Source of the DNA: Mesotoga sp. BH458_6_3_2_1
GTDB lineage: Bacteria > Thermotogota > Thermotogae > Petrotogales > Kosmotogaceae
NCBI RefSeq assembly: GCF_003664995.1
Contig: NZ_JFHL01000015.1
Coordinates: 1 to 64,000, forward strand
Direction: 5' to 3'
DNA length: 64,000 nt
Part shown: positions 42,308-51,895 of the stretch, piece by piece
Layout: each line of letters begins with the position of its first letter
Numbering within the stretch: position 1 is the stretch's first letter
Position numbers and translations under genes: made by a program
The notes under the pieces: model-generated
Told to the model about the DNA's origin: nothing
The model's input: the letters and a program-made list of their open reading frames with translations, nothing else
Database searches by the model: none

Positions 42308-43431
42308 AGTTTACCGTAGCAGGGGATTCACATGGCAGCGGCGTCTTCGGGCTTATCGAGGAGTTGCCTTCTGGTGTCACTCTTTCAATCGAAGAGATAG
42401 ATAGACAGCTACGACGAAGGCAGAAGAGCTATGGCAGGGGAGAAAGGATGAAGGGCGAAGAGGATAGGGCAAACGTGAAGTCCGGTCTTTGGAAGGACCT
42501 TACGACTGGTGCCCCTCTTCTGATTGAGATAGAGAATAAGGTTTCCAGTGCCGAGAAGAGCGTGAGAAGCATTCCGAGGCCCGGACATTCCGATTATGCT
42601 GCGTGGACGAGATACAAACTGAATGATCTGGCGGTTTATGCAGAGCGAAGCAGTGCAAGATGGACTGCAGCACTTACGGCTATCGGTTCGGTCGCGTCTC
42701 AGATTCTTCAAGAGCTTGGAGTTACCGTGTGCAGTTCAGTCATAGAGATCGGAAAGGTCAGCTGTGAACGGCCCTTGGGGAGCGAATGGATTTCGAGAGA
42801 TCGTGGATCTTCGGAGTTTTGTTACGATGAAATCGCCTACGTAGAGATGTTGAAGGAGATCGATACTGCAAGGGAGCTTGGGGAGACCCTTGGGGGAAGA
42901 TTTGTTGCAATCGCCGATGGAATACCGGCGGGGACCGGAGGATACGGCAGTCTCTTTGAAAGACTCGACTCAAGAATCGGGAAACACTTCATGGCGATTC
43001 CCTCAGTTAAGGGTATATTCATTGGAAATCCAGATGTGAGCCTTCGAGGAGGCGAATACCACGATAAGCTCTACATAAAAGACGGGATAGTTTTCAGGCA
43101 GACGAATAACGCCGGCGGTATCGAGGGTGGGATATCAAACGGCGAACGAATCGTTGTTGAGGCAAGCGTGAAGCCGATTCCTTCCTTGAGGAGGGGAATC
43201 TCTTCCGTAGACTTGAGCGACTTGAATGAAACAAAGACTCCTTACGTTCGTTCTGACACTACGGCCGTTCCGGCGGCTGCAGTCGTAGGAGAGTCTATGC
43301 TCTCGCTCTTGCTGCTTGAGGCGATTCTCGAAAGATTTGGAAATGGCGATTTCTGCTCGATAAAAAGGAGGGTGAAGGATGAGAGTGTTCCTAATTGGGA
43401 TGATGGGTTCGGGGAAGAGCACGATAGGTAG
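42304..43431 (+). CDS. aroC: Chorismate synthase
   Basis: Converts EPSP to chorismate using reduced FMN. 375 residues from ATG 42304 (overlaps the aroE stop, ATGA). AGDSHGSGVFGLIEELPSGV, RRRQKSYGRGERM, RPGHSDYAAWTRY, ERSSARWTA and NNAGGIEGGISNG are the family motifs. The ORF continues 5' into aroE but the family starts at MKFTVAGDSHG. Its 3' end overlaps aroKB by 53 bases, an unusually long overlap. Confidence 0.95.
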   Translation: MKFTVAGDSHGSGVFGLIEELPSGVTLSIEEIDRQLRRRQKSYGRGERMKGEEDRANVKSGLWKDLTTGAPLLIEIENKVSSAEKSVRSIPRPGHSDYAAWTRYKLNDLAVYAERSSARWTAALTAIGSVASQILQELGVTVCSSVIEIGKVSCERPLGSEWISRDRGSSEFCYDEIAYVEMLKEIDTARELGETLGGRFVAIADGIPAGTGGYGSLFERLDSRIGKHFMAIPSVKGIFIGNPDVSLRGGEYHDKLYIKDGIVFRQTNNAGGIEGGISNGERIVVEASVKPIPSLRRGISSVDLSDLNETKTPYVRSDTTAVPAAAVVGESMLSLLLLEAILERFGNGDFCSIKRRVKDESVPNWDDGFGEEHDR

Positions 43432-44866
43432 AATCCTCTCTTCGGTTCTCGACAAAAAATTCATAGATATGGATTCGGAGATCGAAAGGGCTAAGGGAAT
43501 GAGCATAAGTGAGATTTTTGAGAAAGAGGGAGAGAGAGAATTCAGAAGACTGGAGAAGAACCTTCTGAAAGAGCTCGTCCGGAGCGACGAGATTGTCGTA
43601 TCGACGGGCGGGGGTGTAATTCTGGACAATGAGAATCGTCAGATATTGAAGGGAGAGAATTCCGTCTATCTCAGGCTCCCTCCAGCAGATCTATACAGAA
43701 GGGTAAGTGTGAAGGGCCGCCCGCTACTGAAGGAAGGGAAGGAAAGCATTTTCAGGATTTGGGAAGAACGAAGGGAGCTCTATGAGCAGTTCCCATCCGT
43801 CGATACTTCGAATCAGACCCAGTGGGAGACCGTTGCAGCGATATCTATGAAAATCGCCGCCGGTGAAAGAAAGACGCTTGATAGCAGTTCTCACCCTGTC
43901 TCAATATCACCGGGTGGGTTCAAATCTATAGGTAGGATGTCGAATACGGTAGTCTCAAGAAGGGTTCAGAGGATCTTTTCCGAATGGATTCCCTCTTCGG
44001 CTCTCTCCATAGATGATGGTGAAGAAGCAAAGGGATTTCATACACTCTTTCAAATCTATGAATATCTCATGGAACGGGGAGTTTCTAGAAGTGACATGGT
44101 GGTCGGTGCAGGCGGAGGAACTGTAACGGATCTCGTTGGATTCGCTTCCTCTACATTCAAGAGGGGTCTTCCTATAACTCTATATCCGACGACTCTTCTA
44201 GCTCAAGTAGATGCTTCAATAGGCGGAAAAAATGGGCTGAACTTCAAAGGATGCAAAAATGTAGTCGGCAACTTCTATATGCCCTATGAGACAATCATAG
44301 ATCCAGTAGTAACGCTTTCGATGGACGAAGGCCGGTTTGAAGAAGGTCTGGTAGAGGCCTTCAAGATATTCCTTATCACGGGCCGATGGTATGAGGATTT
44401 CAAGAGCAGTTGCAGAGAACTGAAGAATAGGAATCTGAGAGCCCTGAGTGAGATGCTGGAAGAAGCCGTAAGGCAGAAGGATAGAATAGTAGCGATTGAT
44501 ACGCGAGAAACAGGAATGAGAAGAATTCTGAATCTTGGCCACACACTGGGACATCTCTACGAGCCATTAACAGGAGTCTCGCACGGAATGGCCGTGGCAT
44601 GGGGTCTGGAAAGAGAGATGCACTACTTCGCAAATCTAGGTCTTATAGATGAGGAAATGTACAGAGAAGTCTCGGAAACGCTATCGGAAATCATTGGCCT
44701 GGATTTTCCGCAGCTACCTGTCGAAGATGCTTTAAGACTACTTAGAAATGATAAGAAGGCAACGACCTCGGAGAACATGGAGATAGAGATACCTCTCGTA
44801 AGGAAGCCCGGCTCCTTTGAATTTGCAAAGGTGAGACTGGACGATCTATTGGCCGTGGTCGTATGA
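43379..44866 (+). CDS. aroKB: Bifunctional shikimate kinase / 3-dehydroquinate synthase
   Basis: A 495-residue fusion. Residues 1 to about 165 are shikimate kinase: P-loop GMMGSGKST (7-15), D-containing FIDMDSEIE, STGGGVIL. Residues about 175-495 are dehydroquinate synthase: VVGAGGGTVTDLVGFASSTFKRG, PTTLLAQVDASIGGKNGLNF, LNLGHTLGHLYE and HGMAVAWG with the zinc ligands. The N-terminal beta strands of the DHQS domain look shortened. The same fusion is known in Thermotoga. GGAGGG lies just before the ATG, inside aroC. Confidence 0.94.
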   Translation: MRVFLIGMMGSGKSTIGRILSSVLDKKFIDMDSEIERAKGMSISEIFEKEGEREFRRLEKNLLKELVRSDEIVVSTGGGVILDNENRQILKGENSVYLRLPPADLYRRVSVKGRPLLKEGKESIFRIWEERRELYEQFPSVDTSNQTQWETVAAISMKIAAGERKTLDSSSHPVSISPGGFKSIGRMSNTVVSRRVQRIFSEWIPSSALSIDDGEEAKGFHTLFQIYEYLMERGVSRSDMVVGAGGGTVTDLVGFASSTFKRGLPITLYPTTLLAQVDASIGGKNGLNFKGCKNVVGNFYMPYETIIDPVVTLSMDEGRFEEGLVEAFKIFLITGRWYEDFKSSCRELKNRNLRALSEMLEEAVRQKDRIVAIDTRETGMRRILNLGHTLGHLYEPLTGVSHGMAVAWGLEREMHYFANLGLIDEEMYREVSETLSEIIGLDFPQLPVEDALRLLRNDKKATTSENMEIEIPLVRKPGSFEFAKVRLDDLLAVVV

Positions 44867-45315
44867 AAATACTAATATTGAACGGACCAAACCTGAATAT
44901 GCTTGGGATGAGAGAAAAAAGCCTTTATGGTAACTTCACATACAGTGAACTCTGTGAAGCCATCGAAAGAAAGTGCCTGGAAAGCGGGGTTTCAAGTGAA
45001 TTGTTCCAGTCCAATCACGAAGGAGAGCTTATAGACAGGATTCACAACATCGACTATGATGCAGTCGTTATAAATGCCGGCGCACTCACCCATTACAGCT
45101 ACTCGCTTAGAGACGCGCTTGAATTGTTCAAAGGGATCAAGATCGAAGTCCACATCTCAAACATCTTCTCTAGAGAAGAGTTCAGAAGCAAGTCGGTTAT
45201 CTCTCCGGTATGCAGCGGAACAATCGCAGGACTTGGACTGCAGGGATACTTGCTTGCGATAGAATATGCAGTTTCACATCTTAAATCGCTGACGGATCGG
45301 GAGGCGACAAAGTGA
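44863..45315 (+). CDS. aroQ: 3-dehydroquinate dehydratase, type II
   Basis: Dehydrates 3-dehydroquinate to 3-dehydroshikimate. 150 residues with ILNGPNLNMLGMREKSLYG (catalytic Tyr), QSNHEGELIDRIH, NAGALTHYSYSLRDAL and EVHISNIFSREEFR (catalytic His). Four-base overlap with aroKB. Confidence 0.95.
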   Translation: MKILILNGPNLNMLGMREKSLYGNFTYSELCEAIERKCLESGVSSELFQSNHEGELIDRIHNIDYDAVVINAGALTHYSYSLRDALELFKGIKIEVHISNIFSREEFRSKSVISPVCSGTIAGLGLQGYLLAIEYAVSHLKSLTDREATK

Positions 45316-45671
45316 AGGCTATAAGGGGAGCAACATCTATTGAAGCAGATTGCCCTGAAGAGATAAGAGACTCAGTGATTGAGCTCATGGAGGAGATATT
45401 CAGCAGGAATGAGATAACCGAACTGCACTCCGTTATTTTTACTGTTACCAAAGATATAACTTCCTACAATCCAGCAACTGCTTTCAGAAAAGTGTTCAAT
45501 CAAAGCGATGTTGCACTTCTGTGCCTCTATGAAGCCTCCTTCGAAAACTCTCCGGGTGGGATTATCAGGGTGCTTCTCCATTGCGAGTCGGAGACGAAGA
45601 ATTTCGTATATCTACGACGAGCTAAAAATCTCCGGCCCGACAAGGCGCAGGCAGGAGACTCGAAGGCATGA
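45312..45671 (+). CDS. aroH: Chorismate mutase, AroH type
   Basis: Rearranges chorismate to prephenate. 119 residues of the monofunctional trimeric AroH type of Bacillus subtilis: KAIRGATSIEADCPEEI with the catalytic Arg, SVIFTVTKDITSYNPATAFR, and IRVLLHCES. GTG start overlapping the aroQ stop by 4 bases. Commits the operon product towards Tyr and Phe. Confidence 0.93.
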   Translation: MKAIRGATSIEADCPEEIRDSVIELMEEIFSRNEITELHSVIFTVTKDITSYNPATAFRKVFNQSDVALLCLYEASFENSPGGIIRVLLHCESETKNFVYLRRAKNLRPDKAQAGDSKA

Positions 45672-46438
45672 AGGTCCACATAATAGGAGTCGGTTCGATC
45701 GGGGGATCGATTGCATTGAGGCTTTCGAAGCGTGGCCATGAGGTCTCGGTCTTCGACGAGAATGTTGTGACAACAGAGATGCTTAGAAAGAAGAATCCAA
45801 GCATTGAAGTATCTTCGGATGTCTTTATGCCGAGGGATCTGACCGTTATAGCACTCCCCATGAACTCAGAGGAGAAGCTGCTACTGTCGGCCGATTTTAG
45901 CGGGCCGGTATTTGATGTCGCTAGTGTAATGAGACCCTTCCAGGAGATAGCGAGACTCAGGAAGATAAGATTGATAAGCGGCCATCCCATGGCCGGCAAC
46001 GTACACAAGGGTCCGGCCGGCTGGGACGAATCGATGTTCGATGGCCGCATATTCCTTTTTTCTCCGGGAGAGTTCGCAACCGGAGAGGACCTTGACCATG
46101 TGCTGATGGTGGTAACTGAACTGGGATCTTCTCCCGAATACCTCCCGCCAGAGAGGCACGATTATATAGTAAGCAGAATAAGCCAGACAGCCTATTTTCT
46201 TTCGAGAACGCTGTTGAGACTGGGCGGTGATTTCGAAAAGTACTCTGGACCGGGTTACGGTTCGACTTCAAGACTTGGAAGACAGAACATGGATATGGTT
46301 TTAGATATGGCCAGATTTAATGGTCCGAATATTGCATCTTCGCTGGAGGAAGCAGAGAGGTATTTGCATAGTATCAGAACTGCCATCGAAATGGGAGACA
46401 TTGATAAGTTGCAGGAAATCATCTCTATTCGTCAGTGA
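45668..46438 (+). CDS. tyrA: Prephenate dehydrogenase
   Basis: NAD(P)-dependent oxidative decarboxylation of prephenate to hydroxyphenylpyruvate, the tyrosine branch. 256 residues: VHIIGVGSIGGSIALRLSKRGH dinucleotide motif, SGHPMAGN with the substrate-binding His, and RHDYIVSRISQTAYFLS. No C-terminal ACT domain. It ends the operon, and as no Phe- or Trp-branch gene is present the operon output is tyrosine, in line with the Tyr-rich leader. Confidence 0.93.
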   Translation: MKVHIIGVGSIGGSIALRLSKRGHEVSVFDENVVTTEMLRKKNPSIEVSSDVFMPRDLTVIALPMNSEEKLLLSADFSGPVFDVASVMRPFQEIARLRKIRLISGHPMAGNVHKGPAGWDESMFDGRIFLFSPGEFATGEDLDHVLMVVTELGSSPEYLPPERHDYIVSRISQTAYFLSRTLLRLGGDFEKYSGPGYGSTSRLGRQNMDMVLDMARFNGPNIASSLEEAERYLHSIRTAIEMGDIDKLQEIISIRQ

Positions 46439-46558
46439 ATAAGGGATGAGGAAAACCAAACCCTCCGAACTACCGAAAACACGAAAACGGTTCATAAAAG
46501 ACAACTGTAGTCTCGATGAAGATTCCACTTCACACCTGAAGAAGGGTAGGTACAACAA

Positions 46559-47329
46559 TCACAAAGCTTTTGTCAAGAGGCTAATTTCATCACTTCCTGA
46601 GAGCATGATTACCGAATCCAGGAGCTGTTTATCACAGAAAAACCCTCTGCTTTCAAAGAAACGTTTTGGCCCGTTTGGAAATGGGCTTCTGACTCCAGAC
46701 AACACCTCGATTCTCTCATATTTGCGTCGTTTGCTTTCAGCGATGACTTCATCAATCAACTCTCCCCTGAAATCAAGTGGCTCATCGGGAGAGCTGTATA
46801 TACAGGTTATGAATGCTGTACGATCGTTCTTCGGTATAGAATAGGGAGAGTAAGAGGAAGGAATCACTTCGCAGAAGGCAACGGGTCTCTTATTGAAATA
46901 TGAAACAAAGCCAAAAATCTTGTCTTCCCCCCGAAATCGATTGTACCAGTTAACTTTCTCTTCTGTTCCTCTACCGGTACCATTGGTGCAGACATTACAC
47001 GCATCCTTTAACGACTCTCGTGAATAAGGCCTGAGATTGTCACACTTTCCAGACGGTTTATCTGCTGTTTCATTTTGCGGAGCTACCGTCCTAAAACCCT
47101 TGACAATCTCAACAATAAAATTAGCCGGAACAGGACCTGCAATCATGTGATTTTTGTGAACTAACGAAAAAGGAAAGAATACGGGGAGATCCGAACCTAC
47201 TTCAGCCAGGTTGAATTCGATCAGTCTAAGCCCAAGAACACGAGCCGCACTTCTAGCCTGCAGCAATGCAAGCTGATTCCAAGGACACTGGTCGTCAAAA
47301 TAATAGACGCTCATCTCTTCGGTAGTCAT
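46559..47329 (-). CDS. Two-domain protein: thioredoxin-like N-terminus and GNAT-like C-terminus
   Basis: A 256-residue protein. The N-terminal 95 residues (YYFDDQCPWNQLALLQARSAARVLG, then FFPFSLVHKNHMIAGPVPANFI) look like a thioredoxin-fold domain of the YoaP type with a single Cys before Pro. The C-terminal part (KIFGFVSYFNKRPVAFCEVIP, TAFITCIYSS, FFESRGFF) resembles a GNAT acetyltransferase. The linker carries three cysteines. Substrate unknown. It lies 12 bases after the methyltransferase-like gene on the same strand. Confidence 0.6.
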   Translation of the reverse strand: MTTEEMSVYYFDDQCPWNQLALLQARSAARVLGLRLIEFNLAEVGSDLPVFFPFSLVHKNHMIAGPVPANFIVEIVKGFRTVAPQNETADKPSGKCDNLRPYSRESLKDACNVCTNGTGRGTEEKVNWYNRFRGEDKIFGFVSYFNKRPVAFCEVIPSSYSPYSIPKNDRTAFITCIYSSPDEPLDFRGELIDEVIAESKRRKYERIEVLSGVRSPFPNGPKRFFESRGFFCDKQLLDSVIMLSGSDEISLLTKAL

Positions 47330-47341
47330 TCAAACTCCAGA

Positions 47342-47971
47342 TTACTTTCTTACAAGAGTGTATACTAAGTCTTTCGTCACTTCTTCTCTAAAAATGTAGA
47401 AACCAGCATTTTTCAGCCACTGATCGTACCAGCTCTTCAATGGTTTGAAATTATAGTTGCCGTTGCCATCTATGTACTCACCCACCACCACTGGGAAACC
47501 ACTTTTCTTGAGAGAGTCATGTCTGGACTTTGCCTCTTCTTCTTCGCTGACTCCGGTAACGATAAGTCCTACACCGCTAGTTTTGACGGACCTCATTATT
47601 TTCAGAAGGGTCCTAGACCACAGCTCAGGGTGGAGTCTCTGAAGTATTCCAACTGCCACGAACCCTTCAAATATACCAAGCAAGTTGAAATCGGAGAGTC
47701 CGATGTTCATAATTCGGATACCCTTTGTCTGTTTAACTGCTTTATTGCAGGAAACACCCACAACTCTTAGATTCATGTCTTTCATCAGAGGCCAGAAATC
47801 CGAGGAGTTACAACCAAAGTCTGCGATGATATTTGATTCTTCTAGAAAACCTGCCATTCGAAGTATAAAATCCTGTAATTTCTCCTTCTCTATTTCGAAG
47901 GCGACAGGCGTCTTCTCAAGTGCTTTTTCTCTATATTCTTCAAGCCATTCTCGTCTTTGCAATCTACTCAC
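47342..47971 (-). CDS. SAM-dependent methyltransferase-like protein
   Basis: A 209-residue protein with a weak class I methyltransferase pattern: IIADFGCNSSDFWPLM replaces the glycine-rich motif I with Cys-Asn-Ser-Ser, while GFVAVGILQRLHPELWSRTLLKIMRSVKTSGVGLIV resembles motifs IV and V. The altered motif I makes catalytic activity uncertain. Same strand as, and immediately upstream of, the thioredoxin/GNAT-like gene. Confidence 0.6.
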   Translation of the reverse strand: MSRLQRREWLEEYREKALEKTPVAFEIEKEKLQDFILRMAGFLEESNIIADFGCNSSDFWPLMKDMNLRVVGVSCNKAVKQTKGIRIMNIGLSDFNLLGIFEGFVAVGILQRLHPELWSRTLLKIMRSVKTSGVGLIVTGVSEEEEAKSRHDSLKKSGFPVVVGEYIDGNGNYNFKPLKSWYDQWLKNAGFYIFREEVTKDLVYTLVRK

Positions 47972-48034
47972 CTACTATATTGAGATTGTATCCGAGGAGG
48001 AAAGATAATCAAACAAAAGTCTTGACTCTAATTG

Positions 48035-48829
48035 TCAGAAATGGTAATTTATCTTCACCTCTTCAATCTTCGACTCTCCAAACCTATAGGATATTTCTGC
48101 TACAAAAGTGAGCGATGCGTCTCTATCGGCCGCGTAATAGACAGTTTTTGCTAATTCCTGCGAATTGTCTAACGGTAGAAAGAGAGTCTCTCTCGTATCC
48201 TCTCCTTCAACAACCTTTATCGCCGCTTCAGAAATTCTAAGCTCTTCATCTCTGGAATACTGCGTGTAAAGATCAAATGAGTAGTGAATCTTGTCCGTTT
48301 CAAGAAGCCAGGCATGTCCAAGCAGCTGATAGCTCTGAACGTTGTAAAGATCTTGAGGAATGGCAAATTCGTTGCTAAATGTCTCTTTGTCGCCATCTAT
48401 AACTCTGACCTGACCGCGATATGTTTCGTCGGGCAAGAGCTCGATCATGGCAGTAAAGACACCGTTCTCTGATTTGAGCTCATAGGAACGAACCTCTGCA
48501 TCTTCATCGATTACATTGAGAAGCAAATGACTTCCTTCAGTGAATTCAGAAAGAGTAACTGAGGCCTTGAGTGCTACTTCTTCAAGAGTTGTCGAAGATC
48601 TGGTGAAGTGAACCGATTTGACAAAATCACCGGATTGCTCGATTCGGTTTCGAATATCGGTTACAACTGTATCGAGAGAGGCAACTCTCGATTTGAGAGT
48701 GAAAAGGTCGGTGCGGACTGTCAAAATCTCTTCCAAGAGTTTGTTCGATGTAATAACTGTTGTTGCGAGATTAACGATTGCAGCCGCCGAAATCAATACA
48801 ACCAATAACAAGGCGATGCCCTTACTCAT
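48035..48829 (-). CDS. Membrane-anchored coiled-coil protein, function unknown
   Basis: A 264-residue protein. One N-terminal hydrophobic helix (GIALLLVVLISAAAIVNLATTVI) is followed by a short coiled-coil (about 28-66, heptad Leu/Val) and then a beta-rich domain (TFVAEISYRFGESKIEEVKINYHF at the end). Likely periplasmic or surface-facing. No family recognised. Confidence 0.6.
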   Translation of the reverse strand: MSKGIALLLVVLISAAAIVNLATTVITSNKLLEEILTVRTDLFTLKSRVASLDTVVTDIRNRIEQSGDFVKSVHFTRSSTTLEEVALKASVTLSEFTEGSHLLLNVIDEDAEVRSYELKSENGVFTAMIELLPDETYRGQVRVIDGDKETFSNEFAIPQDLYNVQSYQLLGHAWLLETDKIHYSFDLYTQYSRDEELRISEAAIKVVEGEDTRETLFLPLDNSQELAKTVYYAADRDASLTFVAEISYRFGESKIEEVKINYHF

Positions 48830-48945
48830 AACATCATCTCCTACTGAGTATTCACCCCGGCAATTTGAATAATATCACGATTTTCGTCTTTGCTCAAACA
48901 CAATGGAATTCGATGCAATATAATTTACTAAAAGGGGGTCAGAAG

Positions 48946-49599
48946 ATGATTGTTGAGAATGTGAAAAGGCTGAGAAGTGAAATACCTGATTATGTGACCA
49001 TTGTAGCTGCATCGAAAACGAGAACTGCTTCAGAAATTCTAGAGCTTCTGGAAAGTGATTTGAGAGATGTCGGTGAGAACTACGTCCAGGAGGCTGAAGG
49101 GAAGTTCGAAGCTATAGGTAACAAAGCTAGATGGCATTGCATCGGGCACTTACAGAGAAACAAAGTGAAAAGGGCGGTAGAGATTTTCGACATAATTCAG
49201 ACCGTAGATTCATTCAAGCTCGCAGAGGAGATAGACAAGAGATGCTCATACCTTAGTAAGAAGATGCCGGTTATGATCGAGGTTAACAGCGGCAGAGAGG
49301 AGAACAAGGCAGGAGTCTTTCCGGAAAGTGTTCTGCAATTGATAACTGAGATCTCGCCGCTCAAGAATATTGGTGTGGTCGGTCTAATGACTATGGGACC
49401 TTTCACAGAGGATCCCGAAGAGATTAGGCCTAGTCTGAGGCTTACAAGGAGGCTTTTTGAAGAGATCTCAAAAGCGAAGATCGAAGGAGTCGAAATGAAG
49501 AACCTGTCGATGGGAATGTCCAATTCCTACAGGGTTGCGATCGAAGAGGGTTCGAACATGGTTAGACTGGGAACAATTATCTTCGGAGAGCGACAATAG
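48946..49599 (+). CDS. YggS/PLPBP family pyridoxal-phosphate homeostasis protein
   Basis: A 217-residue PLP-binding TIM-barrel protein that controls PLP supply. The PLP lysine is in VAASKTR, followed by GENYVQEAEGK, WHCIGHLQRNK and LSMGMSNSYRVAIEEGSNMVRLGTIIFG. The start is ATG 48946 with GGGGG upstream at 48934-48938; the frame is open further 5' but that part has no family match. Confidence 0.92.
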   Translation: MIVENVKRLRSEIPDYVTIVAASKTRTASEILELLESDLRDVGENYVQEAEGKFEAIGNKARWHCIGHLQRNKVKRAVEIFDIIQTVDSFKLAEEIDKRCSYLSKKMPVMIEVNSGREENKAGVFPESVLQLITEISPLKNIGVVGLMTMGPFTEDPEEIRPSLRLTRRLFEEISKAKIEGVEMKNLSMGMSNSYRVAIEEGSNMVRLGTIIFGERQ

Positions 49600-49611
49600 T
49601 AGTTCGGCCAG

Positions 49612-49669
49612 TTGATCCCTTTGCGATTGGGAGTAAACGGGGTCAACCCTTTGCGGGATTTTTTTCGAG
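49612..49669. terminator. Terminator between YggS-type gene and tex
   Basis: GTTGATCCC can pair with GGGGTCAAC (9 bp with one G-T pair), followed by a smaller CCCTTTGCGGG hairpin and ATTTTTTT. It lies between two convergent genes. Confidence 0.6.
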
Positions 49670-49741
49670 ATTCAAATGTTCAATGCCTTAGAGAGATTAG
49701 AGTCGAACAGAGAACTTCACAAAGTCCTTGGCTTATGAAAA

Positions 49742-51895
49742 TCAAGTACTGTTGGCATTTGTGAGCAGCTCTAGCCCTATTCTCATTCTCTTCGTGTCGA
49801 CTTCCAGGACCCTTACCTTCACAATCTGACCTACGCTCAATACCTCGAGAGGGTCTCTAACCCTTCTTCCCATTTTGCTCTTGTGAATAAGGCCATCCTG
49901 CTTGACTCCTATGTCAACGAAGGCTCCGAAATCTACGACGTTTCGAACAGTCCCCTCCAGTTCCATCCCCGTGGACAGGTCTTCCATGGAAAGGACATCC
50001 GTTCTAAGGATCGGTTTTTCGAGTTCCTCCCTGGGGTCTAAACCTGGCTTTTTCAGCATGCCCACAACTTCTCTCACGGTTATTGGATTGAATCCCTTCT
50101 CCTTAGAAAAAGCGTCGAGATCGATCTCGTCGAGTTTTGCCGGGACTTCTTCTTTTTTTGTGAACAGCTCCTCTGGGTCAAAGTCAGCGCTATTGAGGAT
50201 ATCTCTGGCTATCTCATAACTTTCGGGATGAACGGAAGTCCCATCGAGAGCCTCTGATCCATTGATGATTCTACAGAAACCGGCCGCCTGCTCGAAGGCC
50301 TTTGGGCCTAAACCTGAGACCTTCAGCAGTTCCTTTCTGCTCCTGAACCCTCCGTTTTCAGCTCTATGCTTTACAATGTTCAGTGCGGCTCTAGAGTTTA
50401 ATCCGGAGATGTATTTGAGCAAATGCTCCGATGCAGTGTTTAGATTGACACCCACTAGATTAACTACAGACTCGACCTCTCTGTCGAGCGTCTTCTTCAG
50501 TTCCGACTGATTGACATCGTGCTGGTACATGCCGACTCCAATAGCTTCCGGGGGGATTTTCACGTATTCGGCCAGTGGGTCCTGAACCCTCCGCGCAATC
50601 GAGATCGCTCCTCTTGTTGTTACATCTTCGTTCGGGAACTCCTCAATCGCAACTTTTGAGGCAGAGTAAACCGAAGCACCCGACTCCGTTACAATCATAT
50701 ATTTGACGGGAAGTTTGTACTCCTTTATCAGCCTGCTTACAAAGACCTCGGTTTCTCTGGAACCTGTACCGTTGCCGATAGATATGAGTTCGACCTCTAA
50801 GGTATTTATTGCCTGAACTACCTTCATCGAAGAGTTTATGTAGTCGCTCTGAGGTGGGGTCGGAAATATCACATCATGATAGAGAAGAGAGCCGTCCTTT
50901 CCGATAACCGCCACTTTGCATCCGGTCCTGTAACCCGGGTCGATACCCATTACAACTTTTTCGCCGAGAGGAGGCTGGAGGAAGAGATCCCTGAGATTTC
51001 TGGCGAAAACATGGATAGCCCTTCCCTCGGCCTCTTCTCTTATGATGTTTCTCACTTCTCGTTCAATAGAAGGCATAAGCAACCTAGAGTAAGAATCGGA
51101 CGAAGCCTCTACCAGTTCTTCATAGTAGGCTAGATAGTCTTTCCAACCTATGGAGTCTCTTAGAGAAGGCAGAATATCGAAGGGCAACTCCAGCTTCAAC
51201 GAGAGAATCTCTTCTCGTTCGCCCCTGAAAAGAGCCATAATCTGGTGAGCGGCCAGTCTAGAGAGCGGTTGAGAGAAGTCGTAGTAGTCCCTGTAAACCT
51301 CGCGCTCATCCTGCTTATCGGAATTAGAGCTTTTGATTGCCCCTTTAGCCTTTAGTTGATTTCTTAGCCTTTCCCTCACGGATATCTCCTGAGAAAACTC
51401 TTCGGCGAGAATATCCCTGGCTCCTTCGAGAGCCTCTTCTGTCTGAAATATCTCCTTTTCTGCATCGACAAACGTAAGGACGAAGGTTTCGTCCTTAATC
51501 CTTGAAGTCTTCAGGAAATCTGCCAGCGGTTGTAACCCCTTTTCCCTCGCTTTGTCTGCTCTGGTTTTCTTCTTCGATTTGAAGGGAAGATAAAGGTCCT
51601 CAACCAGCTGAAGGTTTTTTGCATTACTGATGGCTGCTTCCAGTTCCTCGGTGAGTTTGCCCTTTTCTTCAATTATTCTCAGGACTTCTTCTTTTCTGGA
51701 GCGAAGCTTCTTGGCGTATTCGAGCGCATCGGAGATCTCTCTTAACTGTATCTCGTTCAGTTCTCCGGTCTTTTCCTTTCTGTATCTGGCGATGAATGGT
51801 ATAGTCTTTCCTTCTTCAAGCAGTTCAACGGCATTTTCAACTTTCCATCTCGGTAGAGCAAGAGAGTTAGCAATGTCTGTAACAATTTCATTCAT
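49742..51895 (-). CDS. tex: Tex-family transcription accessory / RNA-binding protein
   Basis: A 717-residue nucleic-acid-binding protein. It shows the Tex N-terminal helical part (KTIPFIARYRKEKTGELNEIQLREI), the YqgF/RNase H-like domain (VMGIDPGYRTGCKVAVIG), tandem helix-hairpin-helix motifs (YISGLNSRAALNIVKHR, KELLKVSGLGPKAFEQAAGF) and a C-terminal S1 domain (LEGTVRNVVDFGAFVDIGV). Full normal length. Its ATG overlaps the end of the pyruvate-kinase-like gene by 8 bases, so both are in one operon. Confidence 0.95.
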   Translation of the reverse strand: MNEIVTDIANSLALPRWKVENAVELLEEGKTIPFIARYRKEKTGELNEIQLREISDALEYAKKLRSRKEEVLRIIEEKGKLTEELEAAISNAKNLQLVEDLYLPFKSKKKTRADKAREKGLQPLADFLKTSRIKDETFVLTFVDAEKEIFQTEEALEGARDILAEEFSQEISVRERLRNQLKAKGAIKSSNSDKQDEREVYRDYYDFSQPLSRLAAHQIMALFRGEREEILSLKLELPFDILPSLRDSIGWKDYLAYYEELVEASSDSYSRLLMPSIEREVRNIIREEAEGRAIHVFARNLRDLFLQPPLGEKVVMGIDPGYRTGCKVAVIGKDGSLLYHDVIFPTPPQSDYINSSMKVVQAINTLEVELISIGNGTGSRETEVFVSRLIKEYKLPVKYMIVTESGASVYSASKVAIEEFPNEDVTTRGAISIARRVQDPLAEYVKIPPEAIGVGMYQHDVNQSELKKTLDREVESVVNLVGVNLNTASEHLLKYISGLNSRAALNIVKHRAENGGFRSRKELLKVSGLGPKAFEQAAGFCRIINGSEALDGTSVHPESYEIARDILNSADFDPEELFTKKEEVPAKLDEIDLDAFSKEKGFNPITVREVVGMLKKPGLDPREELEKPILRTDVLSMEDLSTGMELEGTVRNVVDFGAFVDIGVKQDGLIHKSKMGRRVRDPLEVLSVGQIVKVRVLEVDTKRMRIGLELLTNANST

